DNA from: Symsagittifera roscoffensis
Taxonomy: Eukaryota > Xenacoelomorpha > Acoela > Convolutidae
Direction: 5' to 3'
NCBI RefSeq assembly: GCF_963678635.1
Contig: NC_087066.1
Location: forward strand, 63,060,282-63,124,281
DNA: 64,000 bases
Below are positions 12,301 through 19,808 of the stretch, piece after piece. The notes beneath the pieces were generated by a model. That model was given only the letters and a program-made list of their open reading frames with translations, was not told the DNA's origin and did no database searches. The position numbers and the translations under genes were made by a program. How positions within the stretch are numbered: the first letter of the stretch is position 1; every line of letters starts with the position of its first letter.

Positions 12301-15300
12301 AGATCTGCAATTAGTGCCGGGGTTCCATTTTCTACATCTGGTTCTTTTACGTCAGGTTCTCTTTTCACATCCTTCCACAAAATTGAAGCAAGATCGCCCA
12401 CTTCGTCTCTTATTTCGTTGTGTCGTAGTGTTACCAGTCCGCCCTTCTTGCAAGAAAGTGCATGCTGTAAGTCAAAATCTTGTTGACATCCATCGCATTT
12501 CGAGAAAGAACGTTTGAGTGGTTTTCTGTACCTGACACATAGAGCGTCTCTGAACTCTGTGGCCGACAAATCAAAATTATCTTTCAACAAGGGCAGCGAA
12601 GTTAGCCACAAGGAACAGTTGTTGTCGATTATTCTCCGGATCGATCGTTTCTGATCTGCTGGTAAAACTGCAAGCAATTCATCGAGTTTATCTTTGTCCA
12701 CAGCATTTTGTTTCTCCTCGTGGTTTTTTCTTGCTTCTCTCATCTTTGTTTTGTGTAGAGTTTGGTCGAAATCATCTTGGAGAAGGATCGAACTCACGAG
12801 ACAGTCGGTTGCTTCACGTGAAGTGGAAAATGCTAGTTCGGCAACTTTCTATTGGATTTCGCACACCTAGTCCCCCTCTTTTGACAGGAAGTGAATACAA
12901 AACACGATCTGAGTGTGTGACACTAGAAGTTCCTAGTAAGCTTGGCAAAAAGTTTTCCTCCAACATCTTCTCGAGAAAAGTTTTCCTCCAACATCTTCTC
13001 GAGAGGAGCAAACAACTGCGACGTATCTTTGACTACTCTCTGGACAAAATTCCATTCGCATTTCAGTGATCTTGTTAATCCAACTAAAGCAGCTTGAGGT
13101 TCTTTTTCTGCCACTTAACACAACTCGCCAAGACAATCCAACCATTCTTGGACCTTTTTTTTTTAAAGTGAAACGAATTTTGCCTTCATCAGAGCCAATA
13201 AATCCGCCCAAATATCTTCTACCTTTAACTATTCTGATGCCGAACCTGTCAAACAATTGATGAGCTTTTTCAACAAAGTTCGGGTGAACAACCAAATAAC
13301 TTCTGCTTGGCTCGGGGTAATAGCCATACTTCGGGCCGTTTTCAGTCAAAGATGACAACCATTCAACCAGGTTTTCTAGTGAGCCGAGAGCTCCCGAATC
13401 ATCTGCATACCATGTTGGTAAATACTTATCTCGGTCTTTGAGTGATTCAATCAATGGCATCAATGAAACACCATAGAATAACATCGCTAGTGGATCACCC
13501 TGTGTAGTGCCTTCACTACTGAAAAGAAGTTCTGTCGTTCCTGCAACAATTAGCGGCGCATACCCTCTATAAGTGTTGAAAAGAAATCGTGAGCACCTTG
13601 GCCAAAGTATTCTAGCATTCCATAGAGCCGTTTCCCTGTTCAATGCATTGAATGCATTTGAGGCATCCACCAATAGAAGACCATGTCCGTCCTCTTTGGT
13701 GCTATTAAACAACTCCTCCACTGCGTGTACAGCTCCTTCTATTCCTGCTTTCACACCACAAGCTAGTTGTTGAGATCCACAGGTTTCTTCGATCTTTTTT
13801 GGTCGCTTCGGCCATACATTTACACATTATTCTTCGCAAACACTCACCTATGCCAATGGGTCTAACTCCGGGGCACTTGTCCAAAGCGATCAGACGACCT
13901 GACATCAATGCTCGTATTTGGTTCCATGGAATAATTTCGTTAGCTATCTTTGTGATCAGCGCTGCCACTTCGTCTCTCAAAGCTGAACTATGTCCTCCAA
14001 ATCGAATAAATGCGTCTTTCCAGTGTTCCGAATCTGTTCCTGAAGGTCCGGCTCCACCGTGCATTGACCTCGCAAATTTTTCTATATAAGAAGAAGTGAT
14101 GGTTACTGTTTCTAACTCAGGCAAGCTGTCTACTTGTATTCTTGCTTCTTCTTTTGACTGTTTTGCTACGGGATGTTTTTCTTTCAGAATGTCAATGACT
14201 AATTTTCTTGTTTTTGTTGTGGAATTAATAACTTCGTCATTTGGATGGAGCAAACCTCCGCCAGATTTGCTTGTCAGCCAACGCATGGCAGACCGAACTT
14301 TCCCTTCCATCATCATTCGTGCAAAAACCACCGCAGTGTGCTCGTCTTCGGATGTATTTTTTTTCATAGGTTTCCTCGGTTGTTTTTGTGAACATCGTTT
14401 GACATCTTGTAGTAGAATATTGAAATCACTATTTTCCCAGTCTTCAAGTCGTCTTCCTATCAAAGCTCTCACATCACGTGTGGTTTTTACCATTGGGTCC
14501 CGCTGTAAGATTAATCGGCTGAATACAAGAAGTCGTTCTGAACATTCGTTTTGGTTCAATCGGCAGACTTCTTTCGTTAAAAGATCAACGTATTTACGGC
14601 CAATGTTTCCCCCGGGACTAAATACAGTTTGCCTTGGAGGTTCACACTCACAGTCCATCTGTTCCCCCATTCAGTTTCTTGAACTTCCTTAGATACGTCG
14701 AGAGACCCTCCAAAGGCGTCAAACAAACAGGTTGTGACGTTTTCTGTAATGGGTACGACAGGATAATGGTCTTGCTCGCTGAGGGTCATAACACGAAGCT
14801 GTTGAGTCGCCCATGTATGTTGTTCTTCATTTTCTATTTTGTCTTCGGTTTCGTTGTATGAATCCTCTTGTTCATCGTCACTAACTCTCTGCGACGCAGA
14901 AACGGAGTCCTCATTTGGATTTTCTTCCGAGTGATCACGAAAACCAAAATAAGACGGCGGTCTTATCGCTCTGTCGCTTCTCCTCATCATTTCGTGTCGG
15001 GGTTGACAAACTCCTCAATAGTTGCAATAGTTGCTATTGTTGCAATAGTTACAATAGTTGCAATGGTTACAATAGTTGCAATATTTGCAATTGTTGTCAA
15101 TGTTGTGGTTTTTGTTGTTTTTTTCCTTTTCTTTTCTTGTTTAACAAGACACGTGCTATTGTTTAACAAGACACGTGCTATTGTTTAACAAGACACGATG
15201 GTCCTTTTATTCAGTCAATTTTCGGCGATCGAAAAAATAGTTTTTTTACAAAGTTTTCTTATACCCCATTGAAAGTATTGATTCCCTGAAATCAAATATT

Positions 15301-16062
15301 AAAGGATATTTTACCTCCGATCTTTTTTAGTAAAGTAATGGGAGTTCAAAAATTGGCAATTTGGCCATGCTCCGGGCTAATTTATGCTTGCTTTGAAGAT
15401 TTTATTCATAATGCTGAAATCGTAACACGAATTTTTTATACGTGGCAAATTGTCCCGTACAATAAATTAGAATTGAAGCTAGCTAATCGGTCGTATTAAT
15501 TTCGTACGACACAAATTTTCACAATTGACCTTTTATATTGTCCAAAAATAGTTTTTTCCATATTTTCCAAAAACTATTCAATATGGGTTAAGGGGCAGTC
15601 GGAAAATTCAGGGCTTTGCCCTATATATGAGCAGTCTTGTTCTCTCTCAACTCGTAAATAAAAGTGCTCATGATGGCACTTGCTGCAGTATGGGCTTTTT
15701 AATAACTTGCGTTCTCCTCTTTATTAGTGGCTAGTGACACAGTGTAGGGCCGTCGACTTGAGTACCAGGATGTGCGGGGGCTGAGGTTCGGTTCCCGTAG
15801 AGTGTGTTTATTGTTTAAAATTCAGTAATATTTTTTATCGTTTTCTTTCTGAAGCTATTAGCGTTTTTCCAAGTGGCTTTGTGCTTGCCACGTGCAACTT
15901 CGCCTCTACATACAGGCTTTTTGTTATGAATAAAAACTATGTGTTTAGATGGTGGGTGGCATGGGCAATGACAGCGTGGAAGACAGAGAAACTATCAAGA
16001 AACTGACCAACGACGACTTCGAGTTCCTCGTCAAGAAAATGGGCGTCAACTCGCAGTTCTAA
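16..16062 (+). CDS. IFT172: IFT172, 3' portion (about 14 exons, 5' end outside window)
   Basis: Intraflagellar transport protein 172 is a peripheral IFT-B subunit of the machinery that moves cargo along cilia; it has N-terminal WD repeats and a long TPR-like alpha-solenoid. Only the solenoid and C-terminus are here. Exons by splice phase: 16-388, 732-1046, 1159-1338, ~1820-1888, 2586-2653, 3249-3417, 4877-4969, 5166-5339, 5750-5899, 6347-6583, 8164-8346, 9479-9653, 10097-10203, 15949-16062. Recognised from remembered family features: EFIAANKPNEALLMYIH, the PADKVFLEAG segment before MAFLFINTFID, and DWVLTVSMD followed by CCITGYPI. Exon GC is clearly higher than intron GC. The middle exons (732-1338) and the last exon match the family weakly. 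The upstream WD-repeat exons lie outside the window. Confidence 0.9.
389..731 (+). other. Intron, 343 bp
   Basis: GT at 389 and AG at 730-731. It is AT-rich with no conserved coding pattern on either strand and no recognisable repeat. Confidence 0.7.
732..1046 (+). CDS. IFT172: IFT172 exon b, with a Gly/Ala/Ser-rich insertion
   Basis: Acceptor ATTACCAG ends at 731 and donor CAACAG|GTAGGA follows 1046; both ends are phase 0, giving 105 codons. The residues begin VHDLADRGYLSPEQLNNL. They then run into a low-complexity stretch, GVGASGGAGASMGMGAGGDA, which is not typical of IFT172, and continue with IVEANRLASNT. I could not align it well by eye. It is assigned from phase continuity, strand and position between two recognised IFT172 regions. 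It may be a lineage-specific loop. Confidence 0.7.
1159..1338 (+). CDS. IFT172: IFT172 exon c
   Basis: Acceptor TTTGTTAAG ends at 1158 and donor AAAAAA|GTAGGC follows 1338; exactly 60 codons, phase 0 at both ends. It encodes MKLIETLCVQNGGRFVENLA followed by a hydrophilic stretch ending SLHGDWKK. It matches the remembered family poorly, but GC content and clean phases support a coding exon. Confidence 0.65.
1820..1888 (+). CDS. IFT172: IFT172 exon d (left edge unresolved)
   Basis: The right edge is clear: ACACAACAG|GTTTTT after 1888, phase 0. The frame reads LGMDVTDAHETAKVLGANL. AG dinucleotides at 1762-1763, 1777-1778 and 1783-1784 all give the wrong phase after exon c. The only in-phase AG is at 1860-1861, which would leave a 27-nt micro-exon with a weak pyrimidine tract. 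The start given here is approximate. Confidence 0.5.
1889..2585 (+). other. Intron, 697 bp
   Basis: GT at 1889 and TTTAG at 2581-2585. Very T-rich, with recurring 'CGGCTT' words; no gene seen. Just upstream, 1679-1750 (TACCCTTGCGATAA and following) recurs at about 17979-18045, so it is a dispersed repeat. Confidence 0.6.
2586..2653 (+). CDS. IFT172: IFT172 exon e
   Basis: Acceptor CTCTTTAG ends at 2585 and donor GACAG|GTATGT follows 2653. It encodes GVSLCLNLYNALSKVSQVEE plus GD and ends in phase 2; AG joins with A of the next exon to make Arg. This resembles the 'AAELYLNL-LVKEAID' helix pair of IFT172. Confidence 0.75.
2788..2910. repeat. 67-bp tandem duplication in intron
   Basis: ATTGTTCGACTCTTTAAGGA and the bases following it occur at 2788 and again at 2855, so the period is 67 bp. 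It lies in the 2654-3248 intron, which otherwise holds nothing I recognise. Confidence 0.85.
3249..3417 (+). CDS. IFT172: IFT172 exon f
   Basis: Acceptor ACCACAG ends at 3248 and donor GAAGGG|GTAAGA follows 3417. The phase-2 junction with exon e yields ...EEGD-R-YVEYAVKFACVH, a smooth helical read-through. It continues QQFSAAQKIVDHAYEDD and QLFALIKQQAVAASRQEG. It matches the IFT172 region where a 'W-KA-RVA-EL' helix and a Tyr/Asp-rich helix occur. Confidence 0.8.
3418..4876 (+). other. Intron, 1.46 kb, containing a SINE-like repeat
   Basis: GT at 3418 and TTTAAG at 4871-4876. The right half is a dispersed repeat with tRNA-like promoter boxes (see 4110-4700). The left half holds no gene. Confidence 0.7.
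4110..4700 (+). repeat. tRNA-derived SINE-like repeat, copy 1
   Basis: The segment closely parallels 25300-25880: shared words include TTTGACATTCGAAT, AACCGAAAAA, TATCTCGCAAT and AAATTGAGTCTACTT. Near 4533-4551 there is an A-box-like GTGGCTGAGGGGTTAGTGC and near 4585-4597 a B-box-like GCAGATCGAATCC, spaced as in a tRNA. It ends with AAGCATCGCCTCC, related to the CTTCGCCTC ends seen at other copies. Confidence 0.6.
4877..4969 (+). CDS. IFT172: IFT172 exon g
   Basis: Acceptor TTTAAG ends at 4876 and donor GAAAAC|GTAGCA follows 4969; 31 codons, phase 0. It encodes GFDDLKQTGDYAKYLDLVHK. This matches the IFT172 repeat with an 'ALDLYVEQG-W-KC-E-A-K' pattern just before the C-terminal third. Confidence 0.75.
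5166..5339 (+). CDS. IFT172: IFT172 exon h
   Basis: Acceptor TGTTTTAG ends at 5165 and donor TACAAG|GTCAGT follows 5339; 58 codons, phase 0. It includes SKLFSVIEDYGPLADNNSP and NVYK. It corresponds to the family's 'ALALYVQHGAP-N-QN-NIYK' stretch, which continues directly into exon i. Confidence 0.85.
5750..5899 (+). CDS. IFT172: IFT172 exon i
   Basis: Acceptor GTATAAAG ends at 5749 and donor AAGGAG|GTGAGT follows 5899; 50 codons, phase 0. It begins AIMEKLTSAPMPG, continuing the helix after exon h as in IFT172, and ends HFDKLRKILLKE. The preceding 410-bp intron (5340-5749) shows nothing recognisable. Confidence 0.85.
6347..6583 (+). CDS. IFT172: IFT172 exon j
   Basis: Acceptor CATGTCAG ends at 6346 and donor CATACCG|GTGAGT follows 6583; 79 codons, phase 0. 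It includes LLSTHFVIAHLSANRAACM and VPADKVFLEAGLVTRLA, matching the IFT172 segment with 'LLIAHY-A-R-A' and 'PVDKAFYEAG-AA'. The preceding intron (5900-6346) is AT-rich and empty. Confidence 0.9.
6584..8163 (+). other. Intron, 1.58 kb, with SINE-like repeat
   Basis: GT at 6584 and AG at 8162-8163. It contains a tRNA-like SINE (6760-7000) and T-rich filler related to 8875-9080 and 18660-18900, for example the AAAGGAAGGCAAACTC-type word. No gene seen. Confidence 0.65.
6760..7000 (+). repeat. tRNA-derived SINE-like repeat, copy 2
   Basis: TTCATTTGTGACTAGTGT upstream is shared with copies near 4500, 15720 and 25690. A tRNA-like body follows: A-box-like TGGCGGAGTGGTTAGTGC at 6892-6910 and B-box-like GCAGATCGAATCC near 6935-6946. 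AGCTTCGCCTC occurs again farther downstream at about 7600. Confidence 0.6.
8164..8346 (+). CDS. IFT172: IFT172 exon k
   Basis: Acceptor TTGGTGTAG ends at 8163 and donor CTCAAG|GTCAGC follows 8346; 61 codons, phase 0. KMAFLFINTFIDTVEQAMEG is the diagnostic 'MAF-FLN-FLDL-DAIEEG' helix of IFT172, followed by ILVPKNANQCVLK. Confidence 0.93.
8347..9478 (+). other. Intron, 1.13 kb
   Basis: GT at 8347 and TTTTTTTAG at 9470-9478. The 8870-9080 stretch is related to repeats at 7035-7200, 18660-18900 and 25950-26100. No gene seen. Confidence 0.6.
9479..9653 (+). CDS. IFT172: IFT172 exon l
   Basis: Acceptor TTTTTTTAG ends at 9478 and donor ATCACAG|GTAACG follows 9653; the exon ends in phase 1. It encodes EALKDWVLTVSMDNSIDFSS, near-identical to the IFT172 C-terminal 'VRDWVLTVSMD' signature, and then KICCIT. 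Confidence 0.95.
9843..9983. repeat. 70-bp imperfect tandem duplication in intron
   Basis: ATGTTCAGAA, GAAAAGCTACCA and CAATGCTTGCTGAAGT occur twice with a period of about 70 bp. The rest of the 9654-10096 intron holds nothing recognisable. Confidence 0.8.
10097..10203 (+). CDS. IFT172: IFT172 exon m
   Basis: Acceptor GCATGTAG ends at 10096 and donor GCCAAG|GTGAGA follows 10203. The phase-1 junction restores Gly, giving CCIT-GYPIRKGGGGGA, the conserved 'LITGYPI' C-terminal motif of IFT172. It ends SDRGLLQTAK. Confidence 0.93.
10558..11289. mobile_element. Palindromic (fold-back) MITE with Tc1/mariner-like ends
   Basis: The left end CAGTGCTGATTTAAATTAAC is the reverse complement of the right end at 11270-11289. 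The arms stay complementary inward for roughly 310 bp with a few mismatches and indels, leaving a short AT-rich centre (~10870-10980). The element is flanked by TA at 10556-10557 and 11290-11291. CAGT-type ends and a TA target duplication are hallmarks of Tc1/mariner. No transposase ORF is present, so it would be non-autonomous. Confidence 0.85.
11677..11689. repeat. 13-bp target-site duplication, left copy
   Basis: TGGTCCTTTTATT, identical to 15199-15211 on the other side of the reverse transcriptase element. The sequence outside each copy belongs to the interrupted Helentron-like repeat. Confidence 0.85.
11889..12797 (-). pseudogene. C-terminal part of RT element: CCHC knuckle and putative endonuclease
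   Basis: A 302-residue open frame. Residues 101-116 form a C-x2-C-x7-H-x3-C zinc knuckle (CDGCQQDFDLQHALSC), followed by RHNEIRD. This is the arrangement upstream of restriction-like endonuclease domains in R2/NeSL/R4-type non-LTR elements. Farther on are SFDIRVTDTAAPSY and EIEKKNKYG, acidic and lysine motifs that could form the nuclease site (inference), and VMCWVRCRISFAILRATNIS. The same C-terminal pattern is common in uncharacterised RT proteins of aquatic animals. It is separated from the RT by a degraded stretch at 12800-12930. Confidence 0.7.
12933..13754 (-). pseudogene. Reverse transcriptase core, motifs A-C, of the RT element
   Basis: RT fingers/palm motifs are visible in order: motif A LLLVDASNAFNALNR (catalytic Asp near residue 30), motif B EGTTQGDPLAM (residues 81-91) and motif C TWYADDS (116-119 YADD), then GPKYGYYPEPS and GRRYLGGFIG. 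The C-terminal end is disturbed by a 28-bp tandem duplication (12948-13003) that makes the protein end repeat itself. It joins 13705-14670 by a one-base frameshift near the A6 run at about 13796. Confidence 0.85.
12948..13003. repeat. 28-bp exact tandem duplication in RT gene
   Basis: Two adjacent copies of a 28-mer beginning AAAAGTTTTCCTCCAACATC and ending TCGAG. It alters the local reading frame of the decayed reverse transcriptase. Confidence 0.9.
13705..14670 (-). pseudogene. N-terminal half of reverse transcriptase (RT element)
   Basis: A 321-residue frame with FSRLILQRDPMVKTTRDVRA, GKVRSAMRWLTSKSGGG, RSMHGGAGPSGTDSEHWKDA and RLIALDKCPGVRPIGIGE. These are RT motif 0-2 regions of the family seen widely in cnidarian, fish and amphioxus repeats (recalled, not searched). 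Past about 13790 the frame drifts from the real product, which continues in the 12933-13754 frame as CGSQQLACGVKAGIEG. Confidence 0.8.
14577..14990 (-). pseudogene. N-terminal region of the RT element protein
   Basis: Starts MMRRSDRAIRPPSYFGF and is acidic for about 60 residues. It overlaps the downstream RT frame by ~95 bp, and a frameshift around 14640-14670 is needed to connect the two. No domain recognised. Upstream at 15010-15115 is a CAATAGTTG-type simple repeat. Confidence 0.6.
15010..15115. repeat. Degenerate 9-bp simple repeat
   Basis: Repeated TTGCAATAG/TTACAATAG units. It produces spurious Thr/Ile-rich or Val/Ile-rich frames on both strands. Confidence 0.85.
15199..15211. repeat. 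13-bp target-site duplication, right copy
   Basis: TGGTCCTTTTATT, identical to 11677-11689. Confidence 0.85.
15690..15925 (+). repeat. tRNA-derived SINE-like repeat, copy 3
   Basis: CTTTATTAGTGGCTAGTG upstream, then an A-box-like stretch at about 15733-15750 and the B-box-like GAGGTTCGGTTCCC at 15783-15796. It ends near CAACTTCGCCTCTA. The tRNA body differs from copies 1 and 2, suggesting a different subfamily. Confidence 0.55.
15949..16062 (+). CDS. IFT172: IFT172 terminal exon
   Basis: Acceptor GTGTTTAG ends at 15948; the open frame is 37 codons then TAA at 16060-16062. It encodes MVGGMGNDSVEDRETIKKLT and ends KKMGVNSQF. It does not clearly match the known vertebrate C-terminus, but phase 0 fits exon m. 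GC content and the downstream polyadenylation signals support it. An alternative is that it is an unrelated short terminal exon. Confidence 0.7.
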   Translation: MVGGMGNDSVEDRETIKKLTNDDFEFLVKKMGVNSQF

Positions 16063-16254
16063 ACGAAATTCACACTCCCCACCAAACACTCATTCCATTC
16101 CCCCCCGCCCCCACCCACCCCTATCACAACGCTTTTGTCAGTTTCAGCCATATTGAATGAGTTGCAGAAAATTGTAAATATAAATTATATCTGTAGATTG
16201 TAATGAACTAGTAGAAAAAAAATGTAAATATGTGAAATATGTGTGAGTGAAATG

Positions 16255-16317
16255 AATAAAATTTGACAATGTTAATAATATCACAAACAATGAATGTAAA
16301 TCGCCATACGCAATAAA
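16255..16317 (+). terminator. Polyadenylation signals for IFT172
   Basis: AATAAA at 16255-16260 and 16312-16317, about 200-255 bp after the stop codon. A C-rich patch (CCCCCCCGCCCCCACCC) lies at 16099-16120 in the 3' UTR. Confidence 0.7.
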
Positions 16318-16329
16318 GTTGTCCACGAA

Positions 16330-19000
16330 TTTTTCTCTTTTGTTTGAATAAGATAAAGAAGTGTTAAAAGACGGTAAGCATTGGGCTCGTCGAAGGCAAT
16401 TTTGATCTACGGTCATTGTTTTGGTATGAAATTTTTTGTATGACCTTTTACGCGAGATTCAGTCTGAATTTGTTGGAACTTTGAAAAAAGCACCGTTTTA
16501 GAAAAATCTCAATGATAAATTTTTTCTGATAGATGTAGTGCGTTTTTTGGCCTGCGAGGGCTCAAAAGGGACTCTTCAAAATTATGGGAGAGCTCAGAAT
16601 TAAAAAAGAAATTGCCGGAATTTTTTTCAAATATTTTCCCCTCCCCTACTATTCAAGGTAACGATTATCCCCTTAATGTAAACGGTACACTGAAGGAATA
16701 AGTCATTCAGCAGGATTTTAGCTCCGATTGCTTGAGAAACACTAAAACAAATTCTTTTGAACAGTGATTTTTCAAGCAAGGTTAACATCAATCACTAGTT
16801 TAATCAAAATCACTAAATCATGTGCACAGCTTTTGTTTTGTGAAGCATTCAATTCTGCAGCTTTTTGCTCGTAGTTTTTTGAAAATTCAAAACTGACTAT
16901 TAGCTACTAAAAATAGTGGCCGTCTAAAGGTTTTGGATCGAATCCGGTCAGGACCTGTTTTTAACAAAATTTTTGCAATCAAAAAAATTTCAGCAGAACC
17001 GAAAATCTGCTTATGTTTTGACGTTTTATTTGCCCTGTTTGAGACTGTTGCTTTTCTTTTTATATCAAACGTGTTTTCGATTCTTTTATAAAACTTTTTA
17101 ACCTAATAGTTCTGACTTAGTATAATTGTTTGTGGTGTGTTTTTTGCTTAAAATCTCTGTGGTCTAATTGCTTTCGATTTATGTTCTTTAAATTTAGTGT
17201 TCAAAACCTAAAGCTCATTTGTTTTGATGATATAATTTTTTCGTGTTTTCGGAGCAACATGCAATAACCTAAGTGTTGTTGGCTTACTGGCTGTTCGATT
17301 AATTTCACATCGACGAGCTCTGTCAAATTGAACAGCTTTGGAGAAAAATTCGGAAAAGTTCGTTGATGTGATCATTTTGATTTTTACATTAGCCAGCGTA
17401 TTGTATTAGTATGTCTTCACTTTTTTCCAACCTAATTCGCAAATTAATTGTTAACTTGGTGGCGCTTTGGATATAATCACGATCTCTAGGAATGGAAATT
17501 CTTAGCCATCTGTTCTCTGTCTTATTTTGGCTAGTCTCTGTACCCATTTGTCTCTGTGCTGCAGTATAAAAATACGGTTTGCTGAGTTGTTTTCATATTA
17601 GTATATGCGCTGAAATTAGTGACGTTCTTTCCATAGTCTATTTAACAAGCCTTTTTGGTCAGCTTTTTCTTGCAAACGGGATTTTGGAAAAGGTATTTTT
17701 AACTGAGTAGCTTTTTGCAGTTAATTTTGCCAGATTGTGAATTCATGCCTTAGCATTGTAATAAATAGTCAAAAACGTAAAGTTTTGTGTTTCAAGCCTA
17801 ACTCCATGCAAAGCATTTGCAATCGATTCTTATTGCCTAAATGAGGCAGTTTCCGAATTGAACTCGGCGGATATTCACATCTACAGAAGCCAGAAAAGGC
17901 GAAAGCTTTTCCAATTGTGATGGTTTGTCATGCTCAGATTTACATAGAAAATGATCATTTCTGATTATTCATGTTTACCCTTGCGATAATCAATTGTATT
18001 GCAACCGGGTACTAGACTTTTTCCGTAGATAGTTTTGTTCACGGAATAAACAATGAAAAATTTATAAGCGTTGAATTAATAGCATGGTTGGAGTTTATTA
18101 TCTGCAAAAGCACTTTTGGACGTTAAGAGTTACAAGTGAACGTTAAGAATTGCAAAATGCTTTTATCTTTGTCGAAAGTTTTCGGTAGATTTTCGGTGCC
18201 GAGGTCGGTCGGCTTTGCTTCTGTCGGCTTGTTTTCTTATTACTTTTTGTTTAATTTTTGTTGATATAAAATGAGAACGGTTAAACTCTTACAAGAAATT
18301 TTTGAAACATCTTACGTTGTTAAGCCCTTCATAAATAAAGTTACAATTTAAACAAAAAAATTTTTCAAATATTTGTAATTTCTAGAAAAAATCAGGTTTC
18401 GGCGTTTTAATTTGTTAAGTAACCTTAGTCGCAGCCTTTGTTTGAACCGACAAATAATTGAACACCTTTGCTCAATTTACTTCAAGTGTATATTAAGTAA
18501 GTGATACCAGTTTAACTTATTTATATTGTAGACATAGTCCCTGCTTGCGAAGACATAATTATTGGTTCGATACTGGCCAGGAGTTAGTTTTTGCATGTAA
18601 AATGTTTTTTTTTCGGCCCAATGTGCGTCTGTTTAAAAGCTGTCGGCGTTGTTACCGCTTTAGGTTTTGTTTCGATGTTAATAAAGAGTAATGAATGTTG
18701 TGAAAAATCCTATGGAGGTCATGATGATTTAGTTTTGCGTTTCATTTCTCAGAAGAATGTCCTAAAATGAGTTCATCCTCTTTTGGTTACTTGCTGTTTG
18801 ATTTTTGATTTATTTATAAATTCACTTCATTTTTTTGATTAAAAGAAAGACAAAATCAAATATTGAACATAAAATGTATAGGCCAAGAAAAACTTGATCG
18901 ACTTCTAATTTCGAAAATGGAAATGTTTTAGCTTTAACTTAGTTTTTTTTTCGGCCTAACAGTTGTTCAATTGGATTTGTTTTTTTTTTAAATGAATCAA
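16330..19000. other. Intergenic DNA with decayed repeats
   Basis: No gene seen. A stretch at 16480-16650 (AAAGCACCGT, GAGAGCTC) resembles the GC-rich repeat at 23460-23880. 17430-17560 is a fragment of the SINE-type repeat. 17979-18080 repeats the intron segment at 1679-1750. 18660-18900 repeats the 7035-7200 type. Confidence 0.55.
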
Positions 19001-19019
19001 AAAAAAAATTTGGCCTACC

Positions 19020-19310
19020 CTTCAAAAAGCTTGCTGACAGCGCCAGCGCCTACATAGTACTTTACAATACAATAAAAACGTTGATTCCAAGGGTAAGCAT
19101 TGACGAATTTTTTTACCCCTCCAACATGGTGGACTGAACACAGAGGGGTGGCTGAAGAAGGGGAGGAAGATGTTGAAAAGGGGGGAGCTGAAAAGGTGGG
19201 GGAAGCTTTGTGCGGGGGGAGTCAATTTTTGGGGTAAGGGGTGTCGATGGTGTACACGGGGATCAACGGGTGTTCGTTTGGGTTCTAGTTTTTGCAAAAC
19301 ACTGCAAAAA
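19020..19310. other. G-rich intergenic patch
   Basis: The plus strand is unusually G-rich (GAAGGGGAGGAAGATG, GTGCGGGGGGAGTC). It makes a proline-rich minus frame of 91 codons with no recognisable domain; I do not call it a gene. Confidence 0.6.
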
Positions 19311-19808
19311 GTAGAGTAAACATTTCACATCTACAGATAATTTTCAATTTTATGGATTTTATCAGCAAAGTTAATCATTTATATTGCAATGAATTTTAAT
19401 AGATTTTTGAATTTTGAAATTTATCTATAAAAACCCACTAAAAATCCACTCTCATGGATAAAGATGGTAGGATGTAAAAGCACAATTTTTCTCGATTTAT
19501 AGAATGCCCATGGTTAAAAGAAAAATTCAAGGAAGCACGGGTTCTCATTTACATTTTTTGAACAACCCAAAAAATATACAAACTTGAGCTCGAAATCAAA
19601 AAGTAATCTTTTCCATTCAAAATTGCAGAGATCTGGGTGTTCAAAAAATGTTTCGCCCAATTAACGGGTGTTGAGGCGAGTCAATTCATTCACCGGTTAC
19701 GCATTAATTGGAGACAAACTTTGTTATAATTCATACGTTTCAAGAAGCATCATTTGGTTTTAATTCGTTCTCAGATAGCGCGTAACAAAAACTGAAAAAC
19801 ATATTTTT

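Larger units (their letters stand above)
11690..15198 (-). mobile_element. Non-LTR-type reverse transcriptase element, 3.5 kb
   Basis: The same 13 bp, TGGTCCTTTTATT, flanks the element at 11677-11689 and 15199-15211. It carries four minus-strand ORF pieces: N-terminal, two parts of the reverse transcriptase, and a zinc-knuckle C-terminus. Its 5' end (15140-15198) holds about three copies of a ~21-bp repeat, TTTAACAAGACACGTGCTA. A target duplication of that length and the domain order fit target-primed reverse transcription. There are no LTRs. Confidence 0.8.
11637..15642 (+). mobile_element. Helentron-like non-autonomous element, copy iii, split by a retroelement
   Basis: The left end GTTCGGACTTTCGAAG and right end with the hairpin TTCAGGGCTTTGCCCT followed by GAGCAGTCTTGTT match the ends of copies at 19809 and 21277. 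The body is interrupted at 11690-15198. Removing that insertion brings together a ~500-bp element like the others (GGTGGTCCTTTTATT then CAGTCAATTTTCGGC). Confidence 0.65.
10204..15948 (+). other. Last intron of IFT172, 5.7 kb, filled with nested mobile elements
   Basis: GT at 10204 and GTGTTTAG at 15941-15948. It contains the palindromic element 10558-11289, the Helentron-like copy 11637-15642 with a reverse transcriptase element inside it, and a tRNA-like SINE at 15690-15925. The elements explain nearly all of its unusual length. Confidence 0.8.

Noticed and set aside
12238-14692. Plus-strand ORFs up to 198 codons inside the RT element
   Set aside because: Shadows of the minus-strand reverse transcriptase; they lack recognisable domains while the minus frames carry RT motifs.
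14868-15188. Val/Ile/Ala- or Thr/Ile-rich frames on both strands
   Set aside because: Produced by the 9-bp simple repeat at 15010-15115 and the 21-bp repeats at the element end.
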